Shown here: one piece after another, positions 5,625 through 11,714 of the stretch
How the letters are laid out: the number at the start of each line of letters is the position of its first letter
How positions within the stretch are numbered: position 1 is the stretch's first letter
NCBI GenBank assembly: GCA_030672945.1
Contig: DAOVFL010000014.1
Span: forward strand, 1 to 11,714
From: Candidatus Bathyarchaeota archaeon
GTDB taxonomy: Archaea; Thermoproteota; Bathyarchaeia; Bathyarchaeales; Bathycorpusculaceae
Direction: 5' to 3'
Length of the DNA: 11,714 nucleotides
Translations under genes and position numbers: made by a program
The notes under the pieces: generated by a model
What the model saw: the letters and a program-made list of their open reading frames with translations, nothing else
What the model was told of the DNA's origin: nothing
Database searches by the model: none

Positions 5625-7796
5625 CTAAGCAACGGGTGTTGCTGGCTTTTTAACTTGCCGAACTTGCTTCATGAAATTCTTGTACCATTTCTCCATATCC
5701 ACCGTGACTGATGGACCAGTCCTTTTCACCGCCTCTTGAAAATCCATCATTGTAACTTCCTTAACGTTTACGTCTCTTCTTAGGGCATTCATGGCAGCTT
5801 CTCTGCAAATGGCATTTATGTCTGCGCCGGAATAATTCCTCGTTATAGTCGCTAAATGTGCTGGATCTACATCCTCGTTCAATGGCATATTTTTCAGGTA
5901 AATCTTGAATATCTCGATACGACTCTCCTCGTCAGGTTGAGGTACATAAATTAACCTATCAAATCTTCCTGGACGAAGAAATGCTGGATCCACTATGTCA
6001 GGTCTGTTTGTGGCTGCAATGACAACTATATCACCTAAGCTTACGATGCCATCCATCTCTGTTAATAGCTGACTGATAACGCGTTCTGACACTCCACTGT
6101 CTGCAAAACCTAAACCCCGCCGAGGCAAAAGCGAGTCAATCTCATCGAAAAATATTACTGTAGGAGCAGCCATCCTTGCCTTTCTGAACACTTCTCTAAT
6201 AGCTTTCTCTGATTCTCCAACCCATTTTGAAAAAATCTCCGGACCTTTAATTGTTATAAAGTTTGCTTCACTTTCTGTTGCAACAGCTCTACCCAGAAGG
6301 GTTTTGCCACAGCCAGGAGGACCATAAAGGAGAATCCCCTTCGGCGGGCTGATTCCAAGCCTCGTGAAGATTTCCGGACTTTTTATAGGCCATTCAACTG
6401 CTTCATTAAGTTCTTGTTTGACCTCTTGTAACCCGCCTATGTCATTCCAGTGAACTGTTGGCACTTCTATGTAAACTTCCCGCATGGCTGTAGGAGTTAT
6501 CTCCTTGTAAGCATTAAGGAAATCCTCCATTTTAATTTCCATTTTTTCCAGTACGCTTGGCGGTACGCGTTCTTCTTCCAGATTTATTTGTGGTAGATAC
6601 CTACGCAGAGCTTTCATCGCTGTTTCTCTACATAAAGCTGCCAAATCTGCTCCTGTGAATCCATGAGACATTCTAGACAAATGTACAAGGTCAACACCCT
6701 CAGCCAACGGCATTCCACGAGTGTGAATCTGAAGTACTTCGTGTCTTCCCGTCTTGTCTGGAACACCTATCTCGATTTCTCTGTCGAATCTCCCAGGTCT
6801 GCGAAGGGCAGGATCTAAGGCACCTCGCCTGTTTGTGGCTCCTACTACTATAACATTTCCTCTTCCGGATAAACCATCCATTAACGCTAAAAGTTGTGCA
6901 ACCACGCGTCTTTCAACTTCACCTGTAACTTCTTCACGTTTAGGCGCTATGGCGTCTAATTCATCTATGAATATTATGCTCGGGGAGTTCTGTTGAGCCT
7001 GCTGAAAAATCTCTCTTAACCTTGCCTCCGATTCTCCGTAAAACTTACTCATTATTTCTGGTCCATTTATAGAGAAGAAGTTAGCCTCTGACTCGTTTGC
7101 CACTGCTCTTGCCAATAGGGTTTTACCACAACCAGGAGGCCCATGAAGCAACACACCCTTTGGCGGTTCTATTCCCAACCTCTGGAATAGTTCAGGATGC
7201 CGTAGTGGAAGCTCAACCATCTCTCTTACTCTTTGAATCTCGTCACGAATCCCTCCAATATCCTCATACGTTGTCCGCGGCAATCCCTTTCCCTCAGGAG
7301 CTGGCTCGTTCAATATTGCGAGTTTTGTATCTGCAACAACTTTTACTATGCCGTGCGGACGGGTTTTTGTAACGGTGAAAGGTATGGCATGCCCAAGCAT
7401 CATGACAAGGGTTGTATCACTTTCCATGAGCGTTCTTTCCATTAAGCGGTTTCTAACGAAGTTTGTAAAGTCTTCGTCAACATTGAGTCTCATGTCCACC
7501 GGTGCGAGTGTTATGTTTAAAGCATTCTTTACTTTGGCTGGCCTTACAACAACGTATTCGTTTATGGCTACTCCAGCGTTTTTACGAGTGAAACCGTCTA
7601 TTCGTATTATTTCTCGGTTTTGATCTTCGCTGTAGGCTGGCCAAGCTATGGCTGATGTTGTTCTTTTACCAACTAATTCAATTACGTCACCCGCTGATAT
7701 GCCCAGTCTCTGCATTGTTCTCTGATCTATGCGAGCTATTCCTCTTCCAACATCTCGCTGACGCGCATCGCCAACACGTGACTGTACTTCAACCAA
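5625..7796 (-). CDS. cdc48: Cdc48/VAT-type AAA+ ATPase with two ATPase modules
   Basis: Archaeal homologue of p97/VAT, a hexameric unfoldase that threads proteins through its pore for degradation or remodelling. The 723 residues hold an N domain (double-psi barrel plus four-stranded part, about 1-170), D1 (about 175-430) and D2 (about 440-700). In D1, Walker A GPPGCGKT is 219-226, Walker B IIFIDE is 274-279 and the arginine-finger segment is RRPGRFDR at 332-339. In D2 the equivalents are GPPGCGKT at 492-499, VIFFDE at 547-552 and RPGRFDR at 608-614. Both modules look catalytically competent. D1 has TNRR after sensor 1 where TNRP is usual. The C-terminus ends KKPATPVA and lacks the HbYX tail used to dock onto the 20S proteasome. 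The start is TTG, preceded by GGAAGGA six bases upstream. It is first in a five-gene strand run. Confidence 0.96.
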   Translation of the reverse strand: MVEVQSRVGDARQRDVGRGIARIDQRTMQRLGISAGDVIELVGKRTTSAIAWPAYSEDQNREIIRIDGFTRKNAGVAINEYVVVRPAKVKNALNITLAPVDMRLNVDEDFTNFVRNRLMERTLMESDTTLVMMLGHAIPFTVTKTRPHGIVKVVADTKLAILNEPAPEGKGLPRTTYEDIGGIRDEIQRVREMVELPLRHPELFQRLGIEPPKGVLLHGPPGCGKTLLARAVANESEANFFSINGPEIMSKFYGESEARLREIFQQAQQNSPSIIFIDELDAIAPKREEVTGEVERRVVAQLLALMDGLSGRGNVIVVGATNRRGALDPALRRPGRFDREIEIGVPDKTGRHEVLQIHTRGMPLAEGVDLVHLSRMSHGFTGADLAALCRETAMKALRRYLPQINLEEERVPPSVLEKMEIKMEDFLNAYKEITPTAMREVYIEVPTVHWNDIGGLQEVKQELNEAVEWPIKSPEIFTRLGISPPKGILLYGPPGCGKTLLGRAVATESEANFITIKGPEIFSKWVGESEKAIREVFRKARMAAPTVIFFDEIDSLLPRRGLGFADSGVSERVISQLLTEMDGIVSLGDIVVIAATNRPDIVDPAFLRPGRFDRLIYVPQPDEESRIEIFKIYLKNMPLNEDVDPAHLATITRNYSGADINAICREAAMNALRRDVNVKEVTMMDFQEAVKRTGPSVTVDMEKWYKNFMKQVRQVKKPATPVA

Positions 7797-7848
7797 TCAA
7801 AATCCTTCCATAATCATGCCAATACTGCTCGAAACAGAGGTTAAATCC

Positions 7849-7856
7849 TATATAAA
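7849..7856 (-). promoter_or_regulatory. TATA box of the cdc48 gene cluster
   Basis: The minus strand reads TTTATATA, a consensus archaeal box A, about 56 nt upstream of the TTG start at 7796. A start site near 7826 would give a leader of about 30 nt containing the GGAAGGA ribosome-binding site. No comparable TATA box is seen before the four downstream genes, which supports a single transcript. Confidence 0.65.
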
Positions 7857-7876
7857 TGTTTAAGCAAATGTTTAAG
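7854..7876. repeat. Tandem 11-bp direct repeat overlapping the cdc48 TATA box
   Basis: aaatgtttaag occurs at 7854-7864 and 7866-7876, separated by one base (period 12). On the minus strand it lies immediately upstream of and overlapping the TATA box, covering the transcription factor B recognition region. It sits between the aEF-1beta stop codon and the cdc48 promoter. It could be a regulator binding site; this role is inferred. Confidence 0.5.
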
Positions 7877-7877
7877 G

Positions 7878-8153
7878 TCATCTACTTGTTCTACGCACCA
7901 TACCAGGTTGCACTTGACTTATCTCATTAATCGCCTCAAATTTCCTCTCAAGCTCATCAAGCACGCCTGACTTGTCCTCTGGAATTTTTATGTGAGCAAT
8001 TAAGGCGTTCAACCCGAAGGCTATTGGCTCTTCGCCAAACCCATATATCGAAGCAAACTCCGGCAGGCAACCCTCAATCTTCTTTTTCAGTTCATTGAAG
8101 TCAACAGTTATATCCACTGGAAATATCTTGTAAGAGACTATAACACTGCCCAT
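7878..8153 (-). CDS. ef1b: Translation elongation factor aEF-1beta
   Basis: aEF-1beta exchanges GDP for GTP on elongation factor aEF-1A so that it can bring another aminoacyl-tRNA to the ribosome. The 91-residue protein matches the archaeal family in length and order. It has an N-terminal strand MGSVIVSYKIFPVDI, the central IYGFGEEPIAFGLNALIAHI, which corresponds to the conserved guanine-exchange core, and a C-terminal ELERKFEAINEISQVQPG followed by MVRRTSR. The ATG at 8153 has GAAGG about seven bases upstream and a TATA box about 43 nt upstream. The zinc-ribbon gene upstream, on the same strand, is a neighbour often found with this factor in archaea. No oddities are seen. Confidence 0.95.
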   Translation of the reverse strand: MGSVIVSYKIFPVDITVDFNELKKKIEGCLPEFASIYGFGEEPIAFGLNALIAHIKIPEDKSGVLDELERKFEAINEISQVQPGMVRRTSR

Positions 8154-8191
8154 TTCTCAACCTTCTTTTAATCTCATGGTCCAAACAACTC

Positions 8192-8199
8192 ATTTATAA
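8192..8199 (-). promoter_or_regulatory. TATA box for aEF-1beta
   Basis: TTATAAAT on the minus strand lies about 43 nt upstream of the ATG at 8153. This implies a leader of roughly 15-20 nt that includes the GAAGG ribosome-binding site. The 140-nt gap to the zinc-ribbon gene otherwise shows no further gene. Confidence 0.5.
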
Positions 8200-8293
8200 G
8201 TGTAACTCGAAAGTCTTCGACAAACTCCCTTACAAGGAATATGCAATAAACGGTTTAATCTGGAAACAGCAAATGAAAGATCCTTATACAGGC

Positions 8294-8482
8294 CTAGGGC
8301 CCAATAAAACCGCATTTTGGGCACTTGTATGGACGACCAAACTTCCTGCATCTTAAACATCGTCTTATCAGGATTTCCCCACAGTTTGGGCATAGAAATT
8401 TTGTGGCTTCTGTTCCAGGAGGTATTGGTTTACCGCAACTTGTACACGTAACCAATACGATTGTAGACGGTCTTTCAGCCAT
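8294..8482 (-). CDS. CPxCG-type zinc-ribbon protein (COG2888-like, HVO_2753-like)
   Basis: This 62-residue protein has four CxxC knuckles at C13/C16, C31/C34, C42/C45 and C54/C57. Two of them are the CPxCG form (CPNCG, CPKCG). The pattern fits two zinc sites and the archaeal small zinc-ribbon family predicted to bind RNA and act in translation, for which haloarchaeal HVO_2753 is a studied member. The ending YKCPKCGFIGP is characteristic. The ATG at 8482 is preceded by GGGGA and by a TATA box about 44 nt upstream. Its place just ahead of aEF-1beta is consistent with a role in translation. A longer overlapping frame on the same strand (8190-8393) has no such features and was rejected. Family assignment is secure and molecular function is not established. 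Confidence 0.92.
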   Translation of the reverse strand: MAERPSTIVLVTCTSCGKPIPPGTEATKFLCPNCGEILIRRCLRCRKFGRPYKCPKCGFIGP

Positions 8483-8522
8483 TACGATTCCCCGATGACG
8501 GCTTTGTAATTGTCAAGCCTCC

Positions 8523-8529
8523 TTATATC
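8523..8529 (-). promoter_or_regulatory. TATA box for the zinc-ribbon gene
   Basis: GATATAA on the minus strand lies about 44 nt upstream of the ATG at 8482, implying a leader of about 15-20 nt with GGGGA near the start. A 5-bp inverted repeat, ggctt (8500-8504) and aagcc (8515-8519), flanks the expected start site; its significance is unclear. Confidence 0.45.
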
Positions 8530-8613
8530 TGATACGCCTCAATGCTTCAAGAAAGATCAATAGGAATCTACTAGGGTCCCTCATAATACACCGAGTCCAA
8601 GATTGTTTTCGCA

Positions 8614-8643
8614 AGTTTATTATCTTACTTTTATTTTTATAAT
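8614..8643 (+). promoter_or_regulatory. A/T-rich promoter region of FEN-1
   Basis: This stretch holds several overlapping TATA-like elements, TTTATTA at 8616-8622, CTTTTATTTT around 8629-8637 and TTTATAAT at 8636-8643. Which one is used cannot be decided by eye. GGGG at 8649-8652 sits five bases before the TTG start at 8658. The rest of the 175-nt gap (8483-8657) shows no gene. Confidence 0.4.
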
Positions 8644-8657
8644 TCAGCGGGGTTGTT

Positions 8658-9692
8658 TTGGGCGTAAACCTGCGTGACATTGTTCCGAAAACAACGGTTA
8701 AGCTTAAGGATTTAAGCAGAAAATCAATCGCTATTGATGCCTATAACGCTTTGTACCAGTTCCTAGCTATAATCCGTCAACCAGATGGCACACCATTAAA
8801 AGATGGAAGCGGAAGAGTGACAAGCCATCTAAGCGGTCTTCTTTACAGGACAAGCAACCTTGTGGAGATCGGTATAAAACCAATATACGTTTTTGACGGA
8901 GTACCACCAGCATTAAAGGAGACTGAAATCAAGAGACGAATGAAAGTCAAAAGAGAAGCCCTAGTGAAATATGAGCGAGCCGTAAAAGAGGGAAAAATAG
9001 AAAAAGCACGCATGTACGCACAAGCAACGTCTCACTTAAAGGATTACATGGCTGATGACAGTAAACGACTTTTGACTTTAATGGGGATTCCGTGGGTTCA
9101 GGCACCAAGTGAGGGGGAAGCCCAAGCGGCACATATGGTAAAACGTGGAAACGCAGATTACTGCGCAAGTCAAGATTATGACAGCCTCCTTTTTGGTGCT
9201 CCAAAATTTGTGAGAAACGTGACAATTTCAGGTCGAAGAAAACTTCCAAAGAAAAAAGTCTACGTTGAGGTTGTGCCGGAGGTTGTTGAGCTTGAACAAG
9301 TCCTAAAGGAATGTGGAATAACATATGAACAGATAATTGATGTAGGTATACTTATAGGAACAGATTTCAACCCTGAAGGTGTGAAGGGCTTAGGACCAAA
9401 AACAGCTCTAAAACTGATAAAGGAACATGGGAACATAGAGAACGTTCTACCACACTTAAAAAACGCGGAGTTTCCAGTTGAACCGCAGAGAATTAGGGAA
9501 ATCTTTCTACATCCGAAAGTAACAGACAATTACACGATAGATTGGAGGAAGGCAGATGTAGAAGGTGTGATAGATTTTATCTGCAGAGAAAGAGACTTCT
9601 CAGAAAATCGGGTTAGAAAGGCCCTAGAGAAAATGCGTATAGGCACTGAGAAGCTTAAAGGAAAAACAACCTTAGAAAGATGGTTTGGATAA
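8658..9692 (+). CDS. fen: Flap endonuclease FEN-1
   Basis: FEN-1 removes 5' flaps and RNA primers during Okazaki fragment maturation and base-excision repair, working with the sliding clamp PCNA. The 344 residues are the full archaeal length. Metal-binding acidic residues are visible at D27 (IAIDAYNAL), D80 (VFDGVPP), E152 and E154 (APSEGEAQAA), D173 and D175 (SQDYDSLLFGA) and D237 (IGTDFN). A helix-hairpin-helix follows at GVKGLGPKTALKLI. The start is a TTG at 8658. It places the invariant Gly2 (MGVNLRD) correctly, and no homologous residues would precede it. The C-terminus TTLERWFG is a PCNA-interacting peptide with lysine where glutamine is usual at its first position. It is divergent from the zinc-ribbon gene. 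Identification is very secure. Confidence 0.97.
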   Translation: MGVNLRDIVPKTTVKLKDLSRKSIAIDAYNALYQFLAIIRQPDGTPLKDGSGRVTSHLSGLLYRTSNLVEIGIKPIYVFDGVPPALKETEIKRRMKVKREALVKYERAVKEGKIEKARMYAQATSHLKDYMADDSKRLLTLMGIPWVQAPSEGEAQAAHMVKRGNADYCASQDYDSLLFGAPKFVRNVTISGRRKLPKKKVYVEVVPEVVELEQVLKECGITYEQIIDVGILIGTDFNPEGVKGLGPKTALKLIKEHGNIENVLPHLKNAEFPVEPQRIREIFLHPKVTDNYTIDWRKADVEGVIDFICRERDFSENRVRKALEKMRIGTEKLKGKTTLERWFG

Positions 9693-9699
9693 CACCAAC

Positions 9700-9708
9700 T
9701 TTATATAA
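9700..9708 (+). promoter_or_regulatory. TATA box for the tryptophanase-family gene
   Basis: TTTATATAA, a consensus archaeal box A, starts eight bases after the FEN-1 stop. Initiation near 9730 would give a leader of about 30 nt with CAGGAG at 9748-9753, eight bases before the ATG at 9762. The gene therefore seems to be transcribed from its own promoter. Confidence 0.65.
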
Positions 9709-9761
9709 AACTGACAGGTTTATTAATCTCTTTACAAAGCTAAAGGTCAGGAGAAAAAGTG

Positions 9762-11147
9762 ATGAATGAAAACCCACCTAAGCTACCTGAACCATTTAAA
9801 ACAAAAATGGTTGAAAAAATCACACTTCGCTCTAGAGAGGAACGTGAAGAACTCGTAGAAAAAACCGGCTACAACGTTTTCATGCTTAGGGCAGAAGATG
9901 TTTTCATAGATCTGCTAACAGATAGTGGAACATCAGCTATGAGTGACCGTCAATGGGCGGGAATGATAGAGACAACACAGGCGTATGCTGGAAGTCAAAG
10001 CTATTATTCACTTGAGAAGGCGATGAAAGACATTTTCGGTTTCAAGTACTTAGTTCCAGTTCATCAGGGTAGAGCAGCAGAAAACATACTTTTTTCCACC
10101 ATAGTTTCACCAGGATGTTACATTCCGAATAACACACATTTTGATACAACCGAAGCAAACATTATGAGAAATAAAAGCGTACCAGTCAACTTTGTGATTG
10201 AAGATGCTTATAATTCAACAAAGGTAATGCCCTTCAAAGGTAATATGGACATCAAGAAACTTGAAAATTTTATACGAGAGAAGACTCCTGAGAAAATTCC
10301 ATTAATAATGATTACAGTAACGAATAATAGCATCGGCGGTCAGCCCGTTTCGATGAGAAACATTAAGGAGGTAAGCCGAATAGCCAAGAAGTATGGCATA
10401 CCATTCTTTATGGATGCTTGCCGTTTTGCTGAAAACTGTTATTTCATCAAGCAGAGAGAGAATGGTTATAGAAACAAGACAATGAAAGAAATTACAAGAG
10501 AGCTTTTCTCTTACGCCGACGGATGCACATTCAGCGGTAAGAAGGAAGCATTGACAAACATCGGCGGAATGCTTTGTACAAACAATAAAGAACTATACGA
10601 GAAATTCAGAAACCTAACAATAGTGATTGAAGGCTTTGTGACTTATGGCGGGCTAGCTTGCAGAGAATTAGAAGCCATGGCAAGGGGACTCTATGAAGTA
10701 TTGGACGAAGACTATCAGGCATACAGGCACAGGCAAATAGAGTACTTGGCGAAGTTGTTAAGAGATGGAGACGTGCCTATAGTTGAACCGCCTGGTGGAC
10801 ACGCGATTTTTGTTGAAGCGAAGAAGTTTCTCCCGCATATTCCGCCTGAACAGTTCCCAGCCCAAGCATTAACGGTTCAGCTCTACATAGAATCAGGAGT
10901 TAGAGCAGTAGAAATTGGCAGTTCATGTTTCGGAAAAGTTGACAAGATGGGAAGGTTTATTCCAGCGAAAATGGAGCTCATGAGACTTGCCATACCTAGA
11001 AGAACGTACACAGACAACCACCTCAGATATGTGGCAGAATGCCTGATAAGGATGTACAAGAAAAGAAAACAAATAAGAGGCTTAAGAAGGGTTCTTACAG
11101 CTGAACTTTTAGGGCATTTCACCGCAAGATTTGAACAAATAAACTGA
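9762..11147 (+). CDS. tnaA: Tryptophanase/tyrosine phenol-lyase family enzyme, tryptophanase-like active site
   Basis: These pyridoxal-phosphate enzymes beta-eliminate tryptophan to indole, pyruvate and ammonia, or tyrosine to phenol. The 461 residues are full length. Visible features are AYAGS with Y75, VPVHQGRAAEN at 98-108 (phosphate cup), NNSIGGQPVS, the PLP-lysine motif SGKK at 258-261 (K261 by family alignment) and IPRR at 411-414 for the substrate carboxylate. Much of the sequence, for example YADGCTFSGKK and NIGGML, resembles tyrosine phenol-lyase. At the two specificity positions it carries FDTT (D128) and VRAVEIGS (I385), as tryptophanase does, rather than the Thr and Arg of phenol-lyase. 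The ATG at 9762 has CAGGAG eight bases upstream; a GTG one codon earlier is possible. No permease or other tna gene is adjacent. Family is secure and tryptophan as substrate is inferred. Confidence 0.9.
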   Translation: MNENPPKLPEPFKTKMVEKITLRSREEREELVEKTGYNVFMLRAEDVFIDLLTDSGTSAMSDRQWAGMIETTQAYAGSQSYYSLEKAMKDIFGFKYLVPVHQGRAAENILFSTIVSPGCYIPNNTHFDTTEANIMRNKSVPVNFVIEDAYNSTKVMPFKGNMDIKKLENFIREKTPEKIPLIMITVTNNSIGGQPVSMRNIKEVSRIAKKYGIPFFMDACRFAENCYFIKQRENGYRNKTMKEITRELFSYADGCTFSGKKEALTNIGGMLCTNNKELYEKFRNLTIVIEGFVTYGGLACRELEAMARGLYEVLDEDYQAYRHRQIEYLAKLLRDGDVPIVEPPGGHAIFVEAKKFLPHIPPEQFPAQALTVQLYIESGVRAVEIGSSCFGKVDKMGRFIPAKMELMRLAIPRRTYTDNHLRYVAECLIRMYKKRKQIRGLRRVLTAELLGHFTARFEQIN

Positions 11148-11153
11148 ATGGAA

Positions 11154-11714
11154 TCAAAATCTGTGACCGTATCGTCCGGTTAACGGGACGAAGGCTACTC
11201 CGCCAAGGCTTTCCCTCCTAACTTTTCCGTTGCTTCCCTTCGTAATTTTCAGGAGGGTTTGGAACAGGTGCACACTTCCAATGGGGATTAACATTATTCC
11301 GTTGGGTTTTAACTGTTCAATTAAAGGGTTTGGAACCTCTGGGGCAGCAGCAGTTACGAGAATCCTGTCGTAAGGAGCTTTTTCAGAGTAACCCATAGAG
11401 CCGTCTGCAGAGACTATGGTTACTCGGTCTCCATATCCAGTCTTCATGATGTTCCTTCTGGCAAATTCAGCTAAACCTTGAATTATTTCTACGGCGTATA
11501 CATGCCCCCATTCACTTCTCGGAACATCGCTGGGTCCCGCTACCTCAGCTATTGTTGCAGCATGCCAACCCGAACCCGCTCCAACTTCCAGAACTTTATG
11601 TCCAACTTCCAATCGGAGGGCTTCATTCATTATTGAAACCATGTTTCGCCTAGCCAAGCAACGAAGCTAAAGGCTATGTGGCGCTGAAATAGTCTGCCCA
11701 AACCCGATTGGAAG
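11154..11714 (-). CDS. pcm: Protein-L-isoaspartate O-methyltransferase, 5'-partial, split by a 33-nt candidate intron
   Basis: Pcm methylates L-isoaspartyl residues with SAM to start repair of aged proteins. The body shows motif I VLEVGAGSGWHAA, the acidic post-I AVE, motif II APYDRILVTAAAP, motif III LKPNGIMLIPIG and the family ending GGVAFVPLTGRYG. Uninterrupted reading reaches back only to a TTG at 11657, giving 167 residues against about 215 for the family. In the same frame, 11676-11714 encodes LPIGFGQTISAPH, exactly the conserved segment that should directly precede MVSIMNEALRLEVG. Between them are 33 extra nucleotides with an in-frame TAG (11667-11669). Removing 11645-11677 restores APHMV without a gap, so exons would be 11678-11714 (continuing past the right edge) and 11154-11644. 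Without splicing, this would be a truncated or dead gene. It is convergent with the tryptophanase-family gene, six nt apart. Confidence 0.88.
11645..11677 (-). other. Candidate 33-nt bulge-helix-bulge mRNA intron in pcm
   Basis: In the minus-strand RNA the central helix is CGCC (11683-11680) paired with GGCG (11650-11647), exactly 4 bp. The 5' bulge ACA (11679-11677) and the 3' bulge AAA (11646-11644) lie on opposite strands, each 3' of its helix strand, which is the canonical arrangement. The inner helix is UAGCC (11676-11672) with GGCUA (11655-11651). The outer helix is weak: G at 11684 with C at 11643, then A-U, C-G and U-G with one bulged A. Cutting after the second base of each bulge removes 33 nt, including the TAG, and yields a His codon C|AC in the conserved APHMV. 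Structure and product are read from the sequence; splicing itself is predicted. Confidence 0.75.

Noticed and set aside
5613..5627. Palindrome TTAGGAGTCCTAA as a hairpin sequestering the ribosome-binding site
   Set aside because: The arms are separated by a single base, so an RNA hairpin cannot form as such. Its symmetry is more simply the overlap of a stop codon with a ribosome-binding site.
8154..8293. tRNA or other structured RNA in the 140-nt gap upstream of aEF-1beta
   Set aside because: No acceptor stem, T-loop or CCA-like pattern was found on either strand. A TATA box and a ribosome-binding site account for part of it.
8190..8393. 67-codon frame on the minus strand between the zinc-ribbon and aEF-1beta genes
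   Set aside because: It overlaps the zinc-ribbon coding sequence in another frame, covers the aEF-1beta TATA box and has no recognisable features.
8483..8560. C/D-box small RNA suggested by GATGA and CTGA in the gap before FEN-1
   Set aside because: The C box lacks the leading T, the spacing of about 35 nt leaves no room for internal C' and D' boxes, and the stretch is better explained as the zinc-ribbon promoter.
8947..9529. Long minus-strand open frames opposite FEN-1
   Set aside because: They are antisense shadows of a gene with complete catalytic residues and have no start signals or domains.
11667..11669. In-frame TAG in pcm read as pyrrolysine or as simple readthrough
   Set aside because: TAG is an ordinary stop here: five other genes in the window end with it. 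The residues around it (SL-stop-LRCLARRN) have no counterpart in Pcm homologues, so readthrough would still leave an 11-residue insertion in the active-site motif.

Overview
The window looks like the chromosome of an archaeon, most likely a TACK-type lineage such as Bathyarchaeia. The lineage is inferred from gene content and from a bulge-helix-bulge (BHB) type interruption; no marker gene was placed on a tree. Almost every gene is an archaeal information-processing or core-metabolism gene: archaeal-type S-adenosylmethionine (SAM) synthetase, TruD, Pth2, geranylgeranyl reductase, Cdc48, aEF-1beta, a CPxCG zinc-ribbon protein, FEN-1 and Pcm. Promoters have archaeal TATA boxes, leaders are short, TTG and GTG starts are used alongside ATG, and termination appears to use T-tracts. 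No insertion sequence, phage gene, CRISPR array, tRNA or rRNA was seen, and no gene-free stretch exceeds 300 bases.

Layout. 1-294: N-terminal part of a radical SAM protein (minus). 426-1634: SAM synthetase (minus), followed by a duplicated stop/T-tract. 1635-1747: divergent promoter region with a perfect 9-bp inverted repeat, a candidate operator. 1748-2263: XRE-HTH/CBS-pair regulator (plus). 7796-2319 (minus): a cluster cdc48, small winged-helix-like protein, geranylgeranyl reductase, pth2, truD, with gaps of 12 to about 40 nt. 8482-7878 (minus): zinc-ribbon protein and aEF-1beta, each with its own TATA box. 8658-9692: FEN-1 (plus). 9762-11147: tryptophanase/tyrosine phenol-lyase family enzyme (plus). 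11154-11714: protein-L-isoaspartate methyltransferase (minus), convergent with it and running off the right edge.

The most notable feature is at the right end. The pcm frame is interrupted inside its conserved GQTISAPH/MV motif by 33 nt containing an in-frame TAG. The flanking RNA can fold into a BHB with a 4-bp central helix and two 3-nt bulges on opposite strands. Cutting each bulge after its second nucleotide removes exactly 33 nt and restores the conserved protein sequence in frame. This is a strong candidate for a protein-coding archaeal intron processed by the tRNA-splicing endonuclease.

Working together: SAM synthetase makes SAM, which the radical SAM protein downstream and Pcm use. 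The divergent HTH-CBS protein is positioned to regulate the SAM synthetase locus and itself, and CBS pairs commonly bind adenosyl ligands. The cdc48 cluster joins protein unfolding, tRNA modification, peptidyl-tRNA recycling and membrane-lipid saturation, probably as one transcript from a TATA box near 7852.
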